64,000 nt of DNA from Rhizobium sp. CSW-27 (GTDB lineage Bacteria; Pseudomonadota; Alphaproteobacteria; Rhizobiales; Rhizobiaceae): the NCBI RefSeq assembly GCF_018760785.1, contig NZ_JAHHZO010000015.1:1-64000 (forward strand), in the 5' to 3' direction. The notes beneath the pieces were generated by a model. That model was not told the origin of the DNA, ran no database searches, and saw only the letters and a program-made list of their open reading frames with translations. Both the position numbers and the translations under genes were made by a program. Positions 1 to 7,670 of this stretch are shown in pieces; positions within the stretch are counted from its first letter, which is position 1, and each line of letters opens with the position of its first letter.

Positions 1-167
1 CGGTCGTCACCACCGTTGGCGGCCGCTTCTTCCATATCACGCTGATCTTGGAGACCTTGTGCGATGTTAGTCTCCAGCTTTCCCCAGATCGACGGTTTCA
101 GAGCGTCGGGTTTCGGTTTGCGGGACGATTTGCGTTCGATGATGAACGGCTTGGTCTGCTGACGCAT
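1..167 (-). CDS. Conserved hypothetical protein, 3' end cut by window
   Basis: This gene is too short for routine ORF calling because the window edge removes its 3' end. Reading the minus strand from the ATG at 165-167 gives an open frame of 55 codons to the edge, beginning MRQQTKPFIIERKSSRKPKP and continuing with a basic, proline- and lysine-rich stretch and then an acidic, Ala-rich stretch. A very strong ribosome binding site (GGAGG, 4 bases before the ATG) decides the start. Short proteins with this kind of N-terminus occur next to DUF736 genes on rhizobial plasmids, but I cannot name a function. No membrane segment is visible in the part present. Confidence 0.7.
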   Translation of the reverse strand, partial: MRQQTKPFIIERKSSRKPKPDALKPSIWGKLETNIAQGLQDQRDMEEAAANGGDD

Positions 168-665
168 TGATCCTCCAGGCTACGATTCGCGAGCGCAACG
201 ATATCGCGCAGGGCATGGCAGGCAAGCCGGACCACGGCTGGACGTGACCTACTCCCCAATCGAAGCAGGCTCCGACGATGGGACAAGCGGAGCATGATCC
301 AGGTTGCCATTCTTCCCACGGGCAAATGCGGTGAGCGCCATTGCCATATCCCTTCACGACAGAGTTTCCGGCAACCCATCTGCGGGCTCGATGGGGCATG
401 TCTGACCGGAGACCGGCTGCGCCTCGATCGTCTTCCCGCAACGACAAGGCTTAAGATTTCTTACCCCGGATCCCTCACGGGCTCCTCCTCTCCCACTAAC
501 AAATCTGCGACTTGTCGCCCTCCATTGCATTGCGGCCCAATCGCCACCCCAACGCGCAGGCGCGCTGGGGACCCCGGCTGGGTGCGGTCCGATCGTCCCC
601 GGTCTTTGCGACTGCCATCGAGGCCGCGATGGGCGCGGCCCGAACACGAGAAAAGGAATACGACA
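168..665. other. Gene-free stretch between divergent genes
   Basis: About 500 bases between the minus-strand gene ending at the left edge and DUF736. Open frames here are shadows with no ribosome binding site and no recognisable domain. The stretch must carry the promoters of both divergent neighbours; I see no convincing -35/-10 pair, operator or repeat. Confidence 0.5.
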
Positions 666-974
666 ATGGCGACTATCGGCACCTTCACTTCCGAAAAGAA
701 CGGCTTCACCGGCTCCATCCGCACGCTTGCCCTGAACGTCAAGGCACGCATCGCCCGGGTCGAGAACCCTTCCGACAAGGGCCCGCAGTTCCGCGTCTAC
801 GCCGGAAGCGTTGAACTCGGCGCCGCCTGGCAGAAGACCTCCGGTGAGGGCCGCGACTACCTCTCGGTCAAGCTCGACGATCCCAGCTTCCCTGCCCCGA
901 TCTACGCAACGCTCGCCGAGGTCGAAGGCGAGGAAGGCCTCCAGCTCATCTGGTCCCGCCCAAACCGCGACTGA
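666..974 (+). CDS. DUF736 family protein
   Basis: A 102-residue protein starting MATIGTFTSEKNGFTG and ending with a conserved acidic and hydrophobic block (SVKLDDPSFPAPIYATL). This is the typical length and pattern of the DUF736 family, a small cytoplasmic protein found almost only on plasmids and integrative elements of Rhizobiales, whose function is unknown. The ATG at 666 follows a GAAAAGGAA ribosome binding site; the longer open frame upstream has no such site and codes for nothing recognisable. It stands alone, with a strong intrinsic terminator shortly downstream. It is often kept near conjugation genes, so a plasmid maintenance role is possible but unproven. Confidence 0.85.
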   Translation: MATIGTFTSEKNGFTGSIRTLALNVKARIARVENPSDKGPQFRVYAGSVELGAAWQKTSGEGRDYLSVKLDDPSFPAPIYATLAEVEGEEGLQLIWSRPNRD

Positions 975-986
975 TCAGGATCACGA

Positions 987-1066
987 GGCTCCGCCACCGG
1001 CGGGGCCTTCTCTCCTGTCGAGAGATCAAAGCCGGATCTGGCATCGAGCCAGGCCCGGCTTTTTTG
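987..1066 (+). terminator. Tandem hairpins and intrinsic terminator after DUF736
   Basis: First hairpin: 9-bp stem 987-995 with 999-1007. Second: AAGCCGG (1029-1035) pairs with CCGGCTT (1055-1061), with an inner CTGGC/GCCAG stem (1038-1042 with 1048-1052), followed by a run of six T. The second is a textbook rho-independent terminator. Confidence 0.85.
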
Positions 1067-1294
1067 GTGGCATACGGTAAGCGGGGGAAGCTGCTCAGAA
1101 TGCAGGATTGTGCCAAGCGGCAATGCCGGCCTCAAGGATGAGCGGTTCCCCCAATTTGCTCTGCCTGCCCTCAAGGGCAGCTTCCGCAAATCGGCTCCCC
1201 CACTCCCCGGCTCTGCCGGTCGTGCGCGATCCCTGACCCCGCCATCACCTCTCGGACCCACCGGTCATCGTTCACAGACGTCAGGGAGACGAAG

Positions 1295-1465
1295 ATGACC
1301 TACGAACTCGAAATCCAGATCGAAGAACTGCGGGCCGAGTTGCGCAACGCTGTCGATGGCGTCGAGCGCCGCCAGATCGCGGCCGAACTCGACATCGCCC
1401 AGGCGGAGCTGATCGTCGCGGCTGCCGACCTGGACGGCCTTGCTGAAAGCGAACCGCCTTTTTGA
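1295..1465 (+). CDS. Small helical hypothetical protein (56 aa)
   Basis: A short gene starting MTYELEIQIEELRAELRNAV and ending ESEPPF. The ATG at 1295 has a good ribosome binding site (GGGAGACGAAG just upstream). The product is acidic and has regular heptad-like spacing of Leu, Ile and Ala, so a single long coiled-coil helix is likely. I recognise no family, but the codon use is typical for the region and proteins of this shape accompany DUF736 on rhizobial plasmids. The stop codon lies inside a hairpin that may end the transcript. Being short, it could be missed by gene callers. Confidence 0.7.
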   Translation: MTYELEIQIEELRAELRNAVDGVERRQIAAELDIAQAELIVAAADLDGLAESEPPF

Positions 1466-1473
1466 GGCGGTTT
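1452..1473 (+). terminator. Hairpin overlapping a stop codon
   Basis: AACCGCC (1452-1458) pairs perfectly with GGCGGTT (1466-1472), loop TTTTTGA, and ends in TTT. It overlaps the last codons and stop of the 56-residue gene, and resembles an intrinsic terminator with a short T tail. Confidence 0.55.
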
Positions 1474-1571
1474 CCATCGTCCGTCGTCTTCGAAGTCGAG
1501 CTGCCGCGATTCTCCTGTCGATCCCATTTCATCGACATTGGGAATGATGCGGATCGTGCGTCCCGCCGCAA

Positions 1572-1636
1572 CCTGATGCCGGCAGAATTTTCCCCGCCTG
1601 CGGCTCCTCGCGGCACAAAATTCAGCCGTCATCAGG
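1572..1636. repeat. 20-bp imperfect inverted repeat
   Basis: The left arm (1572-1591) and the right arm (1617-1636) are inverted copies matching at 18 of 20 positions, around a 25-base loop. The repeat lies in a gene-free gap, about 95 bases before the next small gene. A second, perfect inverted repeat, GCATTTC (1687-1693) with GAAATGC (1705-1711), lies between it and that gene's ribosome binding site. The function is unknown; an RNA attenuator, an operator or a transposon remnant are all possible. Confidence 0.6.
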
Positions 1637-1730
1637 TCCTCCGCTCACGCTCCGGCCGTCACCGGTGCAGCACTCCTTCCCGATTCGCATTTCATCCCCG
1701 CGACGAAATGCAATCAGCAGGAGAAACCAA

Positions 1731-1904
1731 ATGCAACAGCTCGCCAAGTTCCTCAAAGTCACCGGCCGCCGCCTTCGCAACCTCGCCAAGGTGATCTGTC
1801 ACTTCTTCCGCAAGGGCAAGCTCGGCATGAAGATCGCGATCAAAATCCCGTTCCTCGTCGAAGTCGAGGTCAACTTCGAGACCGACTGGAACCGGCGGAC
1901 CTAA
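1731..1904 (+). CDS. Small basic hypothetical protein (57 aa)
   Basis: The frame from the ATG at 1731 gives MQQLAKFLKVTGRRLRNLAK, then a helical basic stretch and an amphipathic strand pattern (KIAIKIPFLVEVEVNFE). AGCAGGAGAAACC directly upstream is a good ribosome binding site and rules out the longer frame from 1665. The N-terminal half is strongly positive, so nucleic-acid or membrane-surface contact is possible. I recognise no family. It ends 9 bases before a GC-rich hairpin. Confidence 0.65.
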   Translation: MQQLAKFLKVTGRRLRNLAKVICHFFRKGKLGMKIAIKIPFLVEVEVNFETDWNRRT

Positions 1905-1913
1905 CCGCCATAT

Positions 1914-1931
1914 GGCCCGGTTCGCCGGGCC
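1914..1931. terminator. GC-rich hairpin with TTCG loop
   Basis: GGCCCGG (1914-1920), loop TTCG, CCGGGCC (1925-1931): a perfect 7-bp stem with the very stable UUCG tetraloop. It sits between two converging genes and could stop transcription from both sides, although no T run follows. Confidence 0.55.
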
Positions 1932-1943
1932 GATCTCCAAGCC

Positions 1944-2294
1944 TCAGCACCATGGCTCTCGTCGGCCGCTCCAGGTCCAGGCGAGACCTTCCGAGACCAG
2001 AATATCGCCCAGGCTTCTACCGTCGCGGATCAGCACACGAAGCTTGCGACCATATCGGTCGGCATCGCGGCCAGGCCAAGCTTTGAGTTCAAACGGACCC
2101 TCGTTGATCAGCTCGAGCATTCTGGCCGTGGCGCGGTTGCCGAGGGCGAGTTCCGACGAGCACTTCGGTTCACTCACCTCCGGTGTGTCGATATCGGCGA
2201 TACGGATCTTCTGGCCACGAAGCCAGATCGTGTCCCCGTCAACGACGCATGCCTTACGCGAGCCGGTGGCACACATTTCAAATGGCAGGCTCAC
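1944..2294 (-). CDS. Thermonuclease (SNase-like) family protein
   Basis: Staphylococcal-nuclease-like OB-fold protein. Conserved elements visible are CVVDGDTIWLRGQKIRIADI, DTPE, a DRYGRKLRVL segment with its catalytic-type Arg, and the C-terminal LVSEGLAW. Members cut DNA or RNA phosphodiester bonds and are usually exported. The start is uncertain: the frame is open to a GTG at 2396, but residues before 2294 match nothing. The GTG at 2294 overlaps the stop of a short upstream frame that looks like a signal peptide (GTGA overlap). Either translation is coupled or a one-base deletion has separated signal peptide and enzyme. Without the signal the enzyme would stay in the cytoplasm. Confidence 0.75.
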   Translation of the reverse strand: MSLPFEMCATGSRKACVVDGDTIWLRGQKIRIADIDTPEVSEPKCSSELALGNRATARMLELINEGPFELKAWPGRDADRYGRKLRVLIRDGRSLGDILVSEGLAWTWSGRREPWC

Positions 2295-2434
2295 TTTAGA
2301 TCCGGCATCGCTCGCGTAGCTTTGTTGCCGATCAAGGCTTGGGCAGCTGGAGCAATGACGAAGATCGCCACCTGGATCATTCTGATGAAGCGCCACACCT
2401 GCCGACGAGCGACATCTTCTGATCTACTGTTCAT
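2291..2434 (-). CDS. Short ORF resembling a detached signal peptide
   Basis: ATG at 2432-2434, 47 codons, stop TGA at 2291-2293. The product has a basic start (RRQVWRFIRM) followed by IQVAIFVIAPAAQALIG, which is typical of a bacterial signal peptide or anchor with an Ala-x-Ala type end. It overlaps the GTG start of the thermonuclease by four bases in another frame. One extra base in the AAA run near 2296 would fuse the two frames, so this is probably the original N-terminus of the thermonuclease, now broken off by a frameshift. Confidence 0.45.
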   Translation of the reverse strand: MNSRSEDVARRQVWRFIRMIQVAIFVIAPAAQALIGNKATRAMPDLK

Positions 2435-2461
2435 GCGTAGTCCTTGAATTGGGCGTCGCTA

Positions 2462-2728
2462 TCAGCTGTCGATGCGCAAATGTCGAATGACCGCTGCGTA
2501 ACCGCGCCGCTTCTTCTGTCGGAGGAGATCGAGAAAGAGGACCACAGCCTCTTGCTCCGTTTCGAAATGGTGGCTCATTATCTGGCCGGTGGTTCCGATA
2601 CGTCCCCAAGACCGTGTCAGGCAAGCCTCTCCAAACAGATTGGGCTGGATGGACATCGCATAGAAGCGGGCCATGTTTTTCGTGGCGTCCGATCTTTCGA
2701 TATAGAGATGGTAGGGCTGGGTGATCAT
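2462..2728 (-). CDS. WGR domain protein
   Basis: An 88-residue protein from the ATG at 2726-2728, starting MITQPYHLYIERSDATKNMA and containing the hallmark SWGRIGTTGQ. WGR domains occur in PARPs and in bacterial proteins and bind nucleic acid; the stand-alone form is common on Rhizobiales plasmids and its role is unknown. The family normally starts at this Met; an open frame extends to 2800 but adds a sequence that matches nothing. The C-terminus, RRGYAAVIRHLRIDS, is a little longer than usual. Confidence 0.8.
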   Translation of the reverse strand: MITQPYHLYIERSDATKNMARFYAMSIQPNLFGEACLTRSWGRIGTTGQIMSHHFETEQEAVVLFLDLLRQKKRRGYAAVIRHLRIDS

Positions 2729-2800
2729 GCCGGCATGATGATGCTTCCCGAAACTGCCGTCCAACGAGAGTTTTGAATCGCTCGGGTGTGACCGATTCAT

Positions 2801-3194
2801 TTTTGTGATGGTGAGATACTATTGGGTTCGGGCGGTCCGCCTTCGGCGTACGGCTCTATTCGCGGGAGCGAACGAAGCCCGCAGGCGGTCTTCGCCCATT
2901 CGGGTCACGATCCTCCCGCAAGGTGCAGGCTTCGCCGCTTTGCGCCATTAGCGGACGGAAAGCGTGTGAAAGTGACCGTTTGAGAACGCCTCTGAAGGAA
3001 ACAAATGGGGTTCGCGGGCGAACTGGATAGACGTCGCTATGATCGCGGTAGCCTCACAATCGGCGGCTCGCGTGATGCCGTGGTGATACTGAGGATTCCC
3101 CTTGAGAGGATCTCGCGGCATTTCTCGATCAACGAGGAGGCGAGCGATGACGCGAGAGAGCGGTGAAGCTGTGCAAACTCAAAAGCCTATGAAG
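2801..3194. other. Gene-free stretch before the LysR regulator gene
   Basis: Nearly 400 bases between the WGR gene and the end of the LysR gene. The first part is GC-rich with short self-complementary runs (for example GGCGGTCCGCC near 2835). I see no credible gene, RNA or insertion sequence remnant. It marks the junction between the plasmid-accessory genes and the phosphonate block. Confidence 0.4.
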
Positions 3195-4157
3195 TTAAGC
3201 ATATCCGGTTTCCCCGGGAATCTGGTCCTCGCGTTGACGCATCAGGGAAGAAATCTCGATCGTCAATGTTTCGAAGTCTATCGAATAGGGTGAACTGCGG
3301 CGCCAAAGTGCGAAGATTTTCCTGCCGATCGGCATATGCTTAATCGGCACCAGCGCCAGCTTACCTCCTGAGGTTAGTTCGCCGGAGGTAAGGGAAGGTA
3401 CAAGGCATACATAGCCGTGTGCCAACACGAGGCGTACACGGGTCTCTATGCTCAGACCGTATGATCGGAAAATTGAGGTGTCGGAGCCATGGGTGCCTTT
3501 TGAAGCCCGGCCTGACTTGTCCATAGGAAAATCGTCCTCGCTCAGGGGAAGAAGGTTGAGCGTCAGCAGTTGTTCCTGCTCAATCTGCTCGAAGGCCACG
3601 ATCGGATCGTCCGCACGTGTGAGAAGGTGGAAGGACTCCTTCAGTAGCTCCAGTTGGTTGAACGCTTCGTCGGCCATTGGGCAGGCGGTGATCACGAGAT
3701 CAATTTCACCATCCTTTAGCCGGCGGCTTAGGCCTTCGTGCTTTCCTTCCATGAGAGCCAGTTCGAGGTACGGGTGCCGGTCCCGCAAGAAGGAGACGAC
3801 GCGCGGGATAAGGAATGGGCCGACCGTCGAGATCACGCCGATGCGCAGGCGCCCGCCGAACGCGCCGCTGCGCCGGTCCGCTTCTCGTCCTATCTCCTCT
3901 ATATGCTGAAGAAGAGCGCCGATGCGTCCGAGCATGACGATGCCAGCGTCAGTCGGCGTGACGTTGCGGCTTCCGCGTTCGAAAATGGTGACGCCGAGCA
4001 CGGCCTCTACTTTGCGCACCTGATGCGACAGGCCTGAGGCGCTGATACCCATTTCCTCTGCCGCCGAGCGAAAGCCACCGCAACGGTCTACGGCCGCGAC
4101 GAGCATCAGATCGCGAATGGAGAGGGAGGCCAACCTGTTCGAAATTTCTTCTCGCAT
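3195..4157 (-). CDS. LysR family transcriptional regulator
   Basis: A 320-residue protein of normal LysR length. Residues about 15-75 form the winged helix-turn-helix (FRSAAEEMGISASGLSHQVR, then LGVTIFERGSRNVTPTDAG), and residues about 95-300 are the two-lobed effector domain (RLRIGVISTVGPFLIPRVV). The arrangement resembles the OxyR/CysB-like branch, but the redox Cys pair of OxyR is not evident. It is divergent from the chelate transporter and phn operon with only 85 bases between the starts, so it most likely controls that operon and itself. The ligand is unknown; a phosphonate, a metal chelate or a phosphate-status signal are all possible. Confidence 0.9.
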   Translation of the reverse strand: MREEISNRLASLSIRDLMLVAAVDRCGGFRSAAEEMGISASGLSHQVRKVEAVLGVTIFERGSRNVTPTDAGIVMLGRIGALLQHIEEIGREADRRSGAFGGRLRIGVISTVGPFLIPRVVSFLRDRHPYLELALMEGKHEGLSRRLKDGEIDLVITACPMADEAFNQLELLKESFHLLTRADDPIVAFEQIEQEQLLTLNLLPLSEDDFPMDKSGRASKGTHGSDTSIFRSYGLSIETRVRLVLAHGYVCLVPSLTSGELTSGGKLALVPIKHMPIGRKIFALWRRSSPYSIDFETLTIEISSLMRQREDQIPGETGYA

Positions 4158-4242
4158 TGTCCGATTTGTTCGACTTGATGTAACGCCACTCTCTCTATAG
4201 CAAAAACATGACTTTGATACTCATAAATGTACAGGAGAGCCG
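4158..4242. promoter_or_regulatory. Divergent promoter region, LysR gene / transporter operon
   Basis: The 85-base gap between the LysR gene and the first transporter gene is the only sizeable non-coding DNA in the phosphonate block, so it must contain both promoters and the LysR binding sites. The sequence is AT-richer than its surroundings. The transporter gene has a clear AGGAG site 7 bases before its ATG. I cannot fix a unique T-N11-A box. Confidence 0.55.
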
Positions 4243-5340
4243 ATGATGTTGAACCTCCGCCTGCCTACCGCTATTCTCCTTCTCGCCTTCGCCCCCACAC
4301 CGCTTTTTGCCGACCCTGTTACCTTCAAAGATGTGACGGGCGCGGAGGTCACGTTGCCGGGGCCCGCGAAGCGGATCGTGACGCTGCCGCAACCAGCAGC
4401 CGCCACCGTCATCGCCGTCGATGGCACATCGGAGCACGTGGTCGGCATGAACCCGGGTTCTCGGAAGGCTTTCGAGACGGGCTTGCTCAAGAAGATGTTC
4501 CCTGATGCCTCGTCGATCGAGAGCGGCATCGTCGCGGAGGGCGGTAACGGATGGATGCCGAATGTCGAGGCGATTGCCGCGCTAAAGCCGGATCTCGTTA
4601 TCCAGTGGGGTGGACGCGGCGACGAGCTCGTCGCGCCGCTGCGCAATGCTGGCATTCCCGTCGCACTGATGGTCGGTGGCGGTAATGGCGGCACGGAGGA
4701 GCTAGCGCGGGAAAACATCCGCCTCGTTGCCAGCATCCTCGGCAAGCAGGACAGGGCCGACGCGCTGTTCAAGTGGCGCGACGAAGTGATCGACGAGATC
4801 AAGGCGACGCTCGCCACCCATCCCGGGGCTGCAAAGCCGAAGATTCTGCATCTGCGCTCCTCCAAGGGCAAGTTCACGGCGACCGGCGAAAAAAGCTACC
4901 AGAACTTCTTTATCACTCTGGTGGGCGGCGAAAACGTTGGCGCGGGGCTCGGCGTCCAGGCCGAGGTTAATGCCGAGCAGATCGCGGCCTGGAATCCCGA
5001 CCTCATCATGCTGACGGCGCACGAGGCCGATGCCGGCCGCGAGACGATCCTCGATGACGCGATCCTTTCGCAGACCGCCGCGGCGAAGGCCGGCCGCGTC
5101 TACAAGACGCCGAACGGCGGCTATGTCTGGGACAGCGCCAGCCACGAGAGCCCCTTCACCTGGATGTGGCTCGCCAATCTCGCTCATCCCGACCTCTTCC
5201 ATTTCGATCTGCGCGCCGAAGTGAAGAGCGGCTTCGAACGGCTCTATAACTACGCGCCGACGCAAGAGGAGATCGACACCGTGCTCAAGCTCGACCTCAA
5301 TGCCTCCGCTGCCAACTACGCGCAGTTCGCGCGCAAATGA
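4243..5340 (+). CDS. FecB/BtuF-type ABC transporter substrate-binding protein
   Basis: A 365-residue periplasmic binding protein with a signal peptide (first about 23 residues, ending PTPLFA/DP). It is a class III binding protein (helical backbone, FecB/BtuF/FhuD type): TFKDVTGAEVTLPGPAKRIV followed by EAIAALKPDLVIQWGG and a C-terminal half with NAEQIAAWNPDLIMLT. Such proteins deliver ferric siderophores, haem, cobalamin or other metal chelates to FecCD-type permeases, not free phosphonates, which normally use PhnD. Its stop overlaps the permease start (ATGA). The association with a C-P lyase is unusual; the ligand cannot be read from the sequence. Confidence 0.9.
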   Translation: MMLNLRLPTAILLLAFAPTPLFADPVTFKDVTGAEVTLPGPAKRIVTLPQPAAATVIAVDGTSEHVVGMNPGSRKAFETGLLKKMFPDASSIESGIVAEGGNGWMPNVEAIAALKPDLVIQWGGRGDELVAPLRNAGIPVALMVGGGNGGTEELARENIRLVASILGKQDRADALFKWRDEVIDEIKATLATHPGAAKPKILHLRSSKGKFTATGEKSYQNFFITLVGGENVGAGLGVQAEVNAEQIAAWNPDLIMLTAHEADAGRETILDDAILSQTAAAKAGRVYKTPNGGYVWDSASHESPFTWMWLANLAHPDLFHFDLRAEVKSGFERLYNYAPTQEEIDTVLKLDLNASAANYAQFARK

Positions 5341-6389
5341 TGTCCGCTCCGGCCCAAGCCCGGCTTTTGTCCGGGCAGGCGGCTGGCGCCGCCTTTCACT
5401 GGCTGGCGCTTGTCCTGCTCCTTGCGGCGGCGGCGTTCGCCTCCGCCTCCGTCGGCCGGTTTCACATACCGTTCGGCGAGATCGCGGACATCCTCCGGCG
5501 CGGGCTGCTCGGGGGCCTTTCGCCCGAGACGATGGAGGAGCGCATCCTAGTCAACGTGCGCCTGCCGCGCATCCTGCTGGCGGCGATCGTCGGCGCGGGG
5601 CTCGCGCTCTGCGGGGCAGCCCTGCAGGCGCTCTTCCGCAACCCGCTTGTCTCGCCGCGCGTGCTCGGCCTCTCCTCGGGTGCGGCTTTCGGCGGGGCGA
5701 TTACCTTGCTCGTCGGGGGAAGCGCCGCGGTGCTGTTTGCGGCTACCTTCGCCTCGGCGTTTACAGCGCTGGTGCTTGTGGCGGTGATCTCGCATGTCGC
5801 GGGGCGCTCGATTCTGTCCATCGTGCTGGCCGGCATCGTCATTGATGCGCTGTTTTCCGCGATGATCTCGCTCACGCAATATGTCGCCGACCCGGAGACC
5901 TCGCTTCCCGCCATCGTCTTCTGGCTGATGGGCAGCTTCTCCTCTTCGAGCTGGCAGAAGGTCGGCGAGCACGGGCCGGTTATCCTCGTCGCCATCGCCC
6001 TTCTCTATCGGCTGCGGTTCCGCATTGCGGTGCTATCGATGGGAGAGGAGGAGGCGCGCTCCTTCGGCGTCAATGTCGGGGCCTCGCGCTGGCTGGTCTT
6101 CGCGACCGTCTCGGTCATCATCGGCGGTTGCGTCGCGGTCTCTGGCGTCATCGGCTGGGTCGGGCTCGTCATTCCCCATGCTGCGCGCCTCCTGGTCGGC
6201 GAAGGCCACCGGCGTTTCCACGGCACGGCGGCGCTGCTCGGGGCCAGCTTCATGGTGGCGGTCGATACGCTCGCACGCACGGTGACCAGCGCCGAACTGC
6301 CGCTCGGCATCCTGACGGCGGTCATCGGCGCACCGGTCTTCATCTACCTCCTGTGCACGCGGCAGGCGCGGGGAGGCTTGGCCCGATGA
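5337..6389 (+). CDS. FecCD-type ABC transporter permease
   Basis: A 350-residue polytopic inner-membrane protein of the BtuC/FecC/FecD family, with about ten hydrophobic segments. Family landmarks are visible: RLPRILLAAIVGAGLALCGA early, NPLVSPRVLGLSSGAAFG, and near the C-terminus GVIGWVGLVIPHAARLLVG and ELPLGILTAVIGAPVFIYLL. It forms the channel for the binding protein encoded just upstream and is energised by the ATPase downstream, overlapping both genes by four bases (ATGA). As only one permease gene is present, the channel is presumably a homodimer, as in BtuCD. Confidence 0.93.
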   Translation: MMSAPAQARLLSGQAAGAAFHWLALVLLLAAAAFASASVGRFHIPFGEIADILRRGLLGGLSPETMEERILVNVRLPRILLAAIVGAGLALCGAALQALFRNPLVSPRVLGLSSGAAFGGAITLLVGGSAAVLFAATFASAFTALVLVAVISHVAGRSILSIVLAGIVIDALFSAMISLTQYVADPETSLPAIVFWLMGSFSSSSWQKVGEHGPVILVAIALLYRLRFRIAVLSMGEEEARSFGVNVGASRWLVFATVSVIIGGCVAVSGVIGWVGLVIPHAARLLVGEGHRRFHGTAALLGASFMVAVDTLARTVTSAELPLGILTAVIGAPVFIYLLCTRQARGGLAR

Positions 6390-7138
6390 TTGTGCTCGAA
6401 AATGCCGGCCTTCGAAGGGGTGAGCGCTGGATCTTCCGCCATGTCAGCTTCAAGCTGCCGGAGGGGGAGGTTCTTGCGATCCTCGGCTGCAACGGGCGGG
6501 GCAAGACGACGCTGTTGCGCACCCTGCTTGGTTCGCTGGCGCTCACCGAGGGCGAGCGCACCATGCCGGCGGTCGTCGGCTACGTACCGCAGTCGCAGAG
6601 TGGGGGCGAGCAGCACCGCTGCCTCGACATCGTGACGATGGGACGCGCCGGGCGGCTCGGGCTTTTCGGCCTGCCGGGCAAGGCGGACGAGGCGGCGGCG
6701 CTCTCGGCACTTGCGACCGTGGGCGCCGAGCGTTTCGCCGAGCGACCCTTCGGCCAGCTTTCTGGCGGCGAGCGGCAGATCGTGCTGCTCGCCCGGGCGC
6801 TGGCGACGGAGGCCAAAGTGCTGGTGCTGGACGAGCCGGCTGCCTCGCTCGACCTTGCCAACCAGGATCTCCTGCTCGGTGTCCTCATGCGCCTCCGGCA
6901 GGCGCGGGGCCACACGATCGTCTTCACGACCCACCATCCGCAGCATGGCCTCTTCCTCGCCGACCGGGCGCTGATGATGCATGCCGGGGACGAGGTCCGC
7001 TATGGCCGGGCCTCGGAGATGATGACGGACGCGGAGCTCGCCCGTCTCTACGGCGTGCCGTTTTCCCGCCATGCCGCCGGCCCCGGCCGAACCGACATCG
7101 TTTCCCCGATCTTCGGGGCGGCGCCCCTTTCTCCATAA
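6386..7138 (+). CDS. FecE-type ABC transporter ATP-binding protein
   Basis: A 250-residue nucleotide-binding subunit. Walker A is GCNGRGKTT (about residues 33-41), the signature is LSGGERQIVLLARAL, Walker B is VLVLDEPAASLD, and the switch His lies in TTHHPQHG. The ATG overlaps the permease stop (ATGA), so the start is secure. It powers uptake of the unknown chelate through the preceding permease. The C-terminal tail of about 25 residues (GPGRTDIVSPIFGAAPLSP) is not part of the ATPase fold. Confidence 0.93.
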   Translation: MIVLENAGLRRGERWIFRHVSFKLPEGEVLAILGCNGRGKTTLLRTLLGSLALTEGERTMPAVVGYVPQSQSGGEQHRCLDIVTMGRAGRLGLFGLPGKADEAAALSALATVGAERFAERPFGQLSGGERQIVLLARALATEAKVLVLDEPAASLDLANQDLLLGVLMRLRQARGHTIVFTTHHPQHGLFLADRALMMHAGDEVRYGRASEMMTDAELARLYGVPFSRHAAGPGRTDIVSPIFGAAPLSP

Positions 7139-7154
7139 CCGACAGGAGTCTCCC

Positions 7155-7670
7155 TTGGACACGATCACATATCTCGAAAACGGCGAAACCTTCACCGTCA
7201 ACTTTGCCGAACTTCTGAAGTATCACGGTACCGGCTTCCCGGGCGGCGTGGCGCACGGATTGAAGGTAATGCAGCGCGCCTTCCCATTACTGGACGAGGG
7301 CCGACCGGTGGAGCGTCGCGAGGTGCGTATCGATACTGCCTTCCCTGGCCCCGGTGGACGCGACGCCATCGAATTCGTCACCCGCGCCCTGACGGATGGC
7401 CGCTACACAGTTGACCGATCGCTCGGCTGGGAGGGCATCGAGGAAAGCCCGAAGGGGAAGTACTATTTCCGCTTCACCTATCGTGGCACGGTAGTCGAGG
7501 TGACAATTCGGCCGGGTCATGTGCGCGGCGAATTCATCACGCTCGCCCGGAAGGAAGATCGCACTGCCGAAGATGAGGTTCGTCTTGCCGCGCTGAAGCG
7601 GGAAATGGGTGACCGTCTCGTACCGCTCGCCCCCGAGGATGTCTATGACGCCAAGGTCAGCCGTGCCTGA
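7155..7670 (+). CDS. FmdE-like protein lacking the usual cysteines
   Basis: A 171-residue cytoplasmic protein. I chose the TTG at 7155, since AGGAG stands 6 bases before it and no ATG fits; the open frame upstream is a shadow of the ATPase gene. The pattern KYHGTGFPGGVAHGLKVM, then IDTAFPGPGGRDAIEFVTRA, then GKYYFRFTYRGTVVEVTI resembles the FmdE fold (normally HGHxCPG and a later DAC). Here the metal-binding Cys positions are replaced, while the His-Gly remains. FmdE-like genes often accompany metal or molybdate transporters. It overlaps phnG, so it belongs to the same operon; its role is unknown. The FmdE assignment is by eye and moderate. Confidence 0.6.
   Translation: MDTITYLENGETFTVNFAELLKYHGTGFPGGVAHGLKVMQRAFPLLDEGRPVERREVRIDTAFPGPGGRDAIEFVTRALTDGRYTVDRSLGWEGIEESPKGKYYFRFTYRGTVVEVTIRPGHVRGEFITLARKEDRTAEDEVRLAALKREMGDRLVPLAPEDVYDAKVSRA

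Noticed and set aside
6128..6385. Longer start for the FecE-like ATPase
   Set aside because: The upstream part of the frame is a shadow of the permease gene; the ATGA overlap at 6386 gives the natural start.
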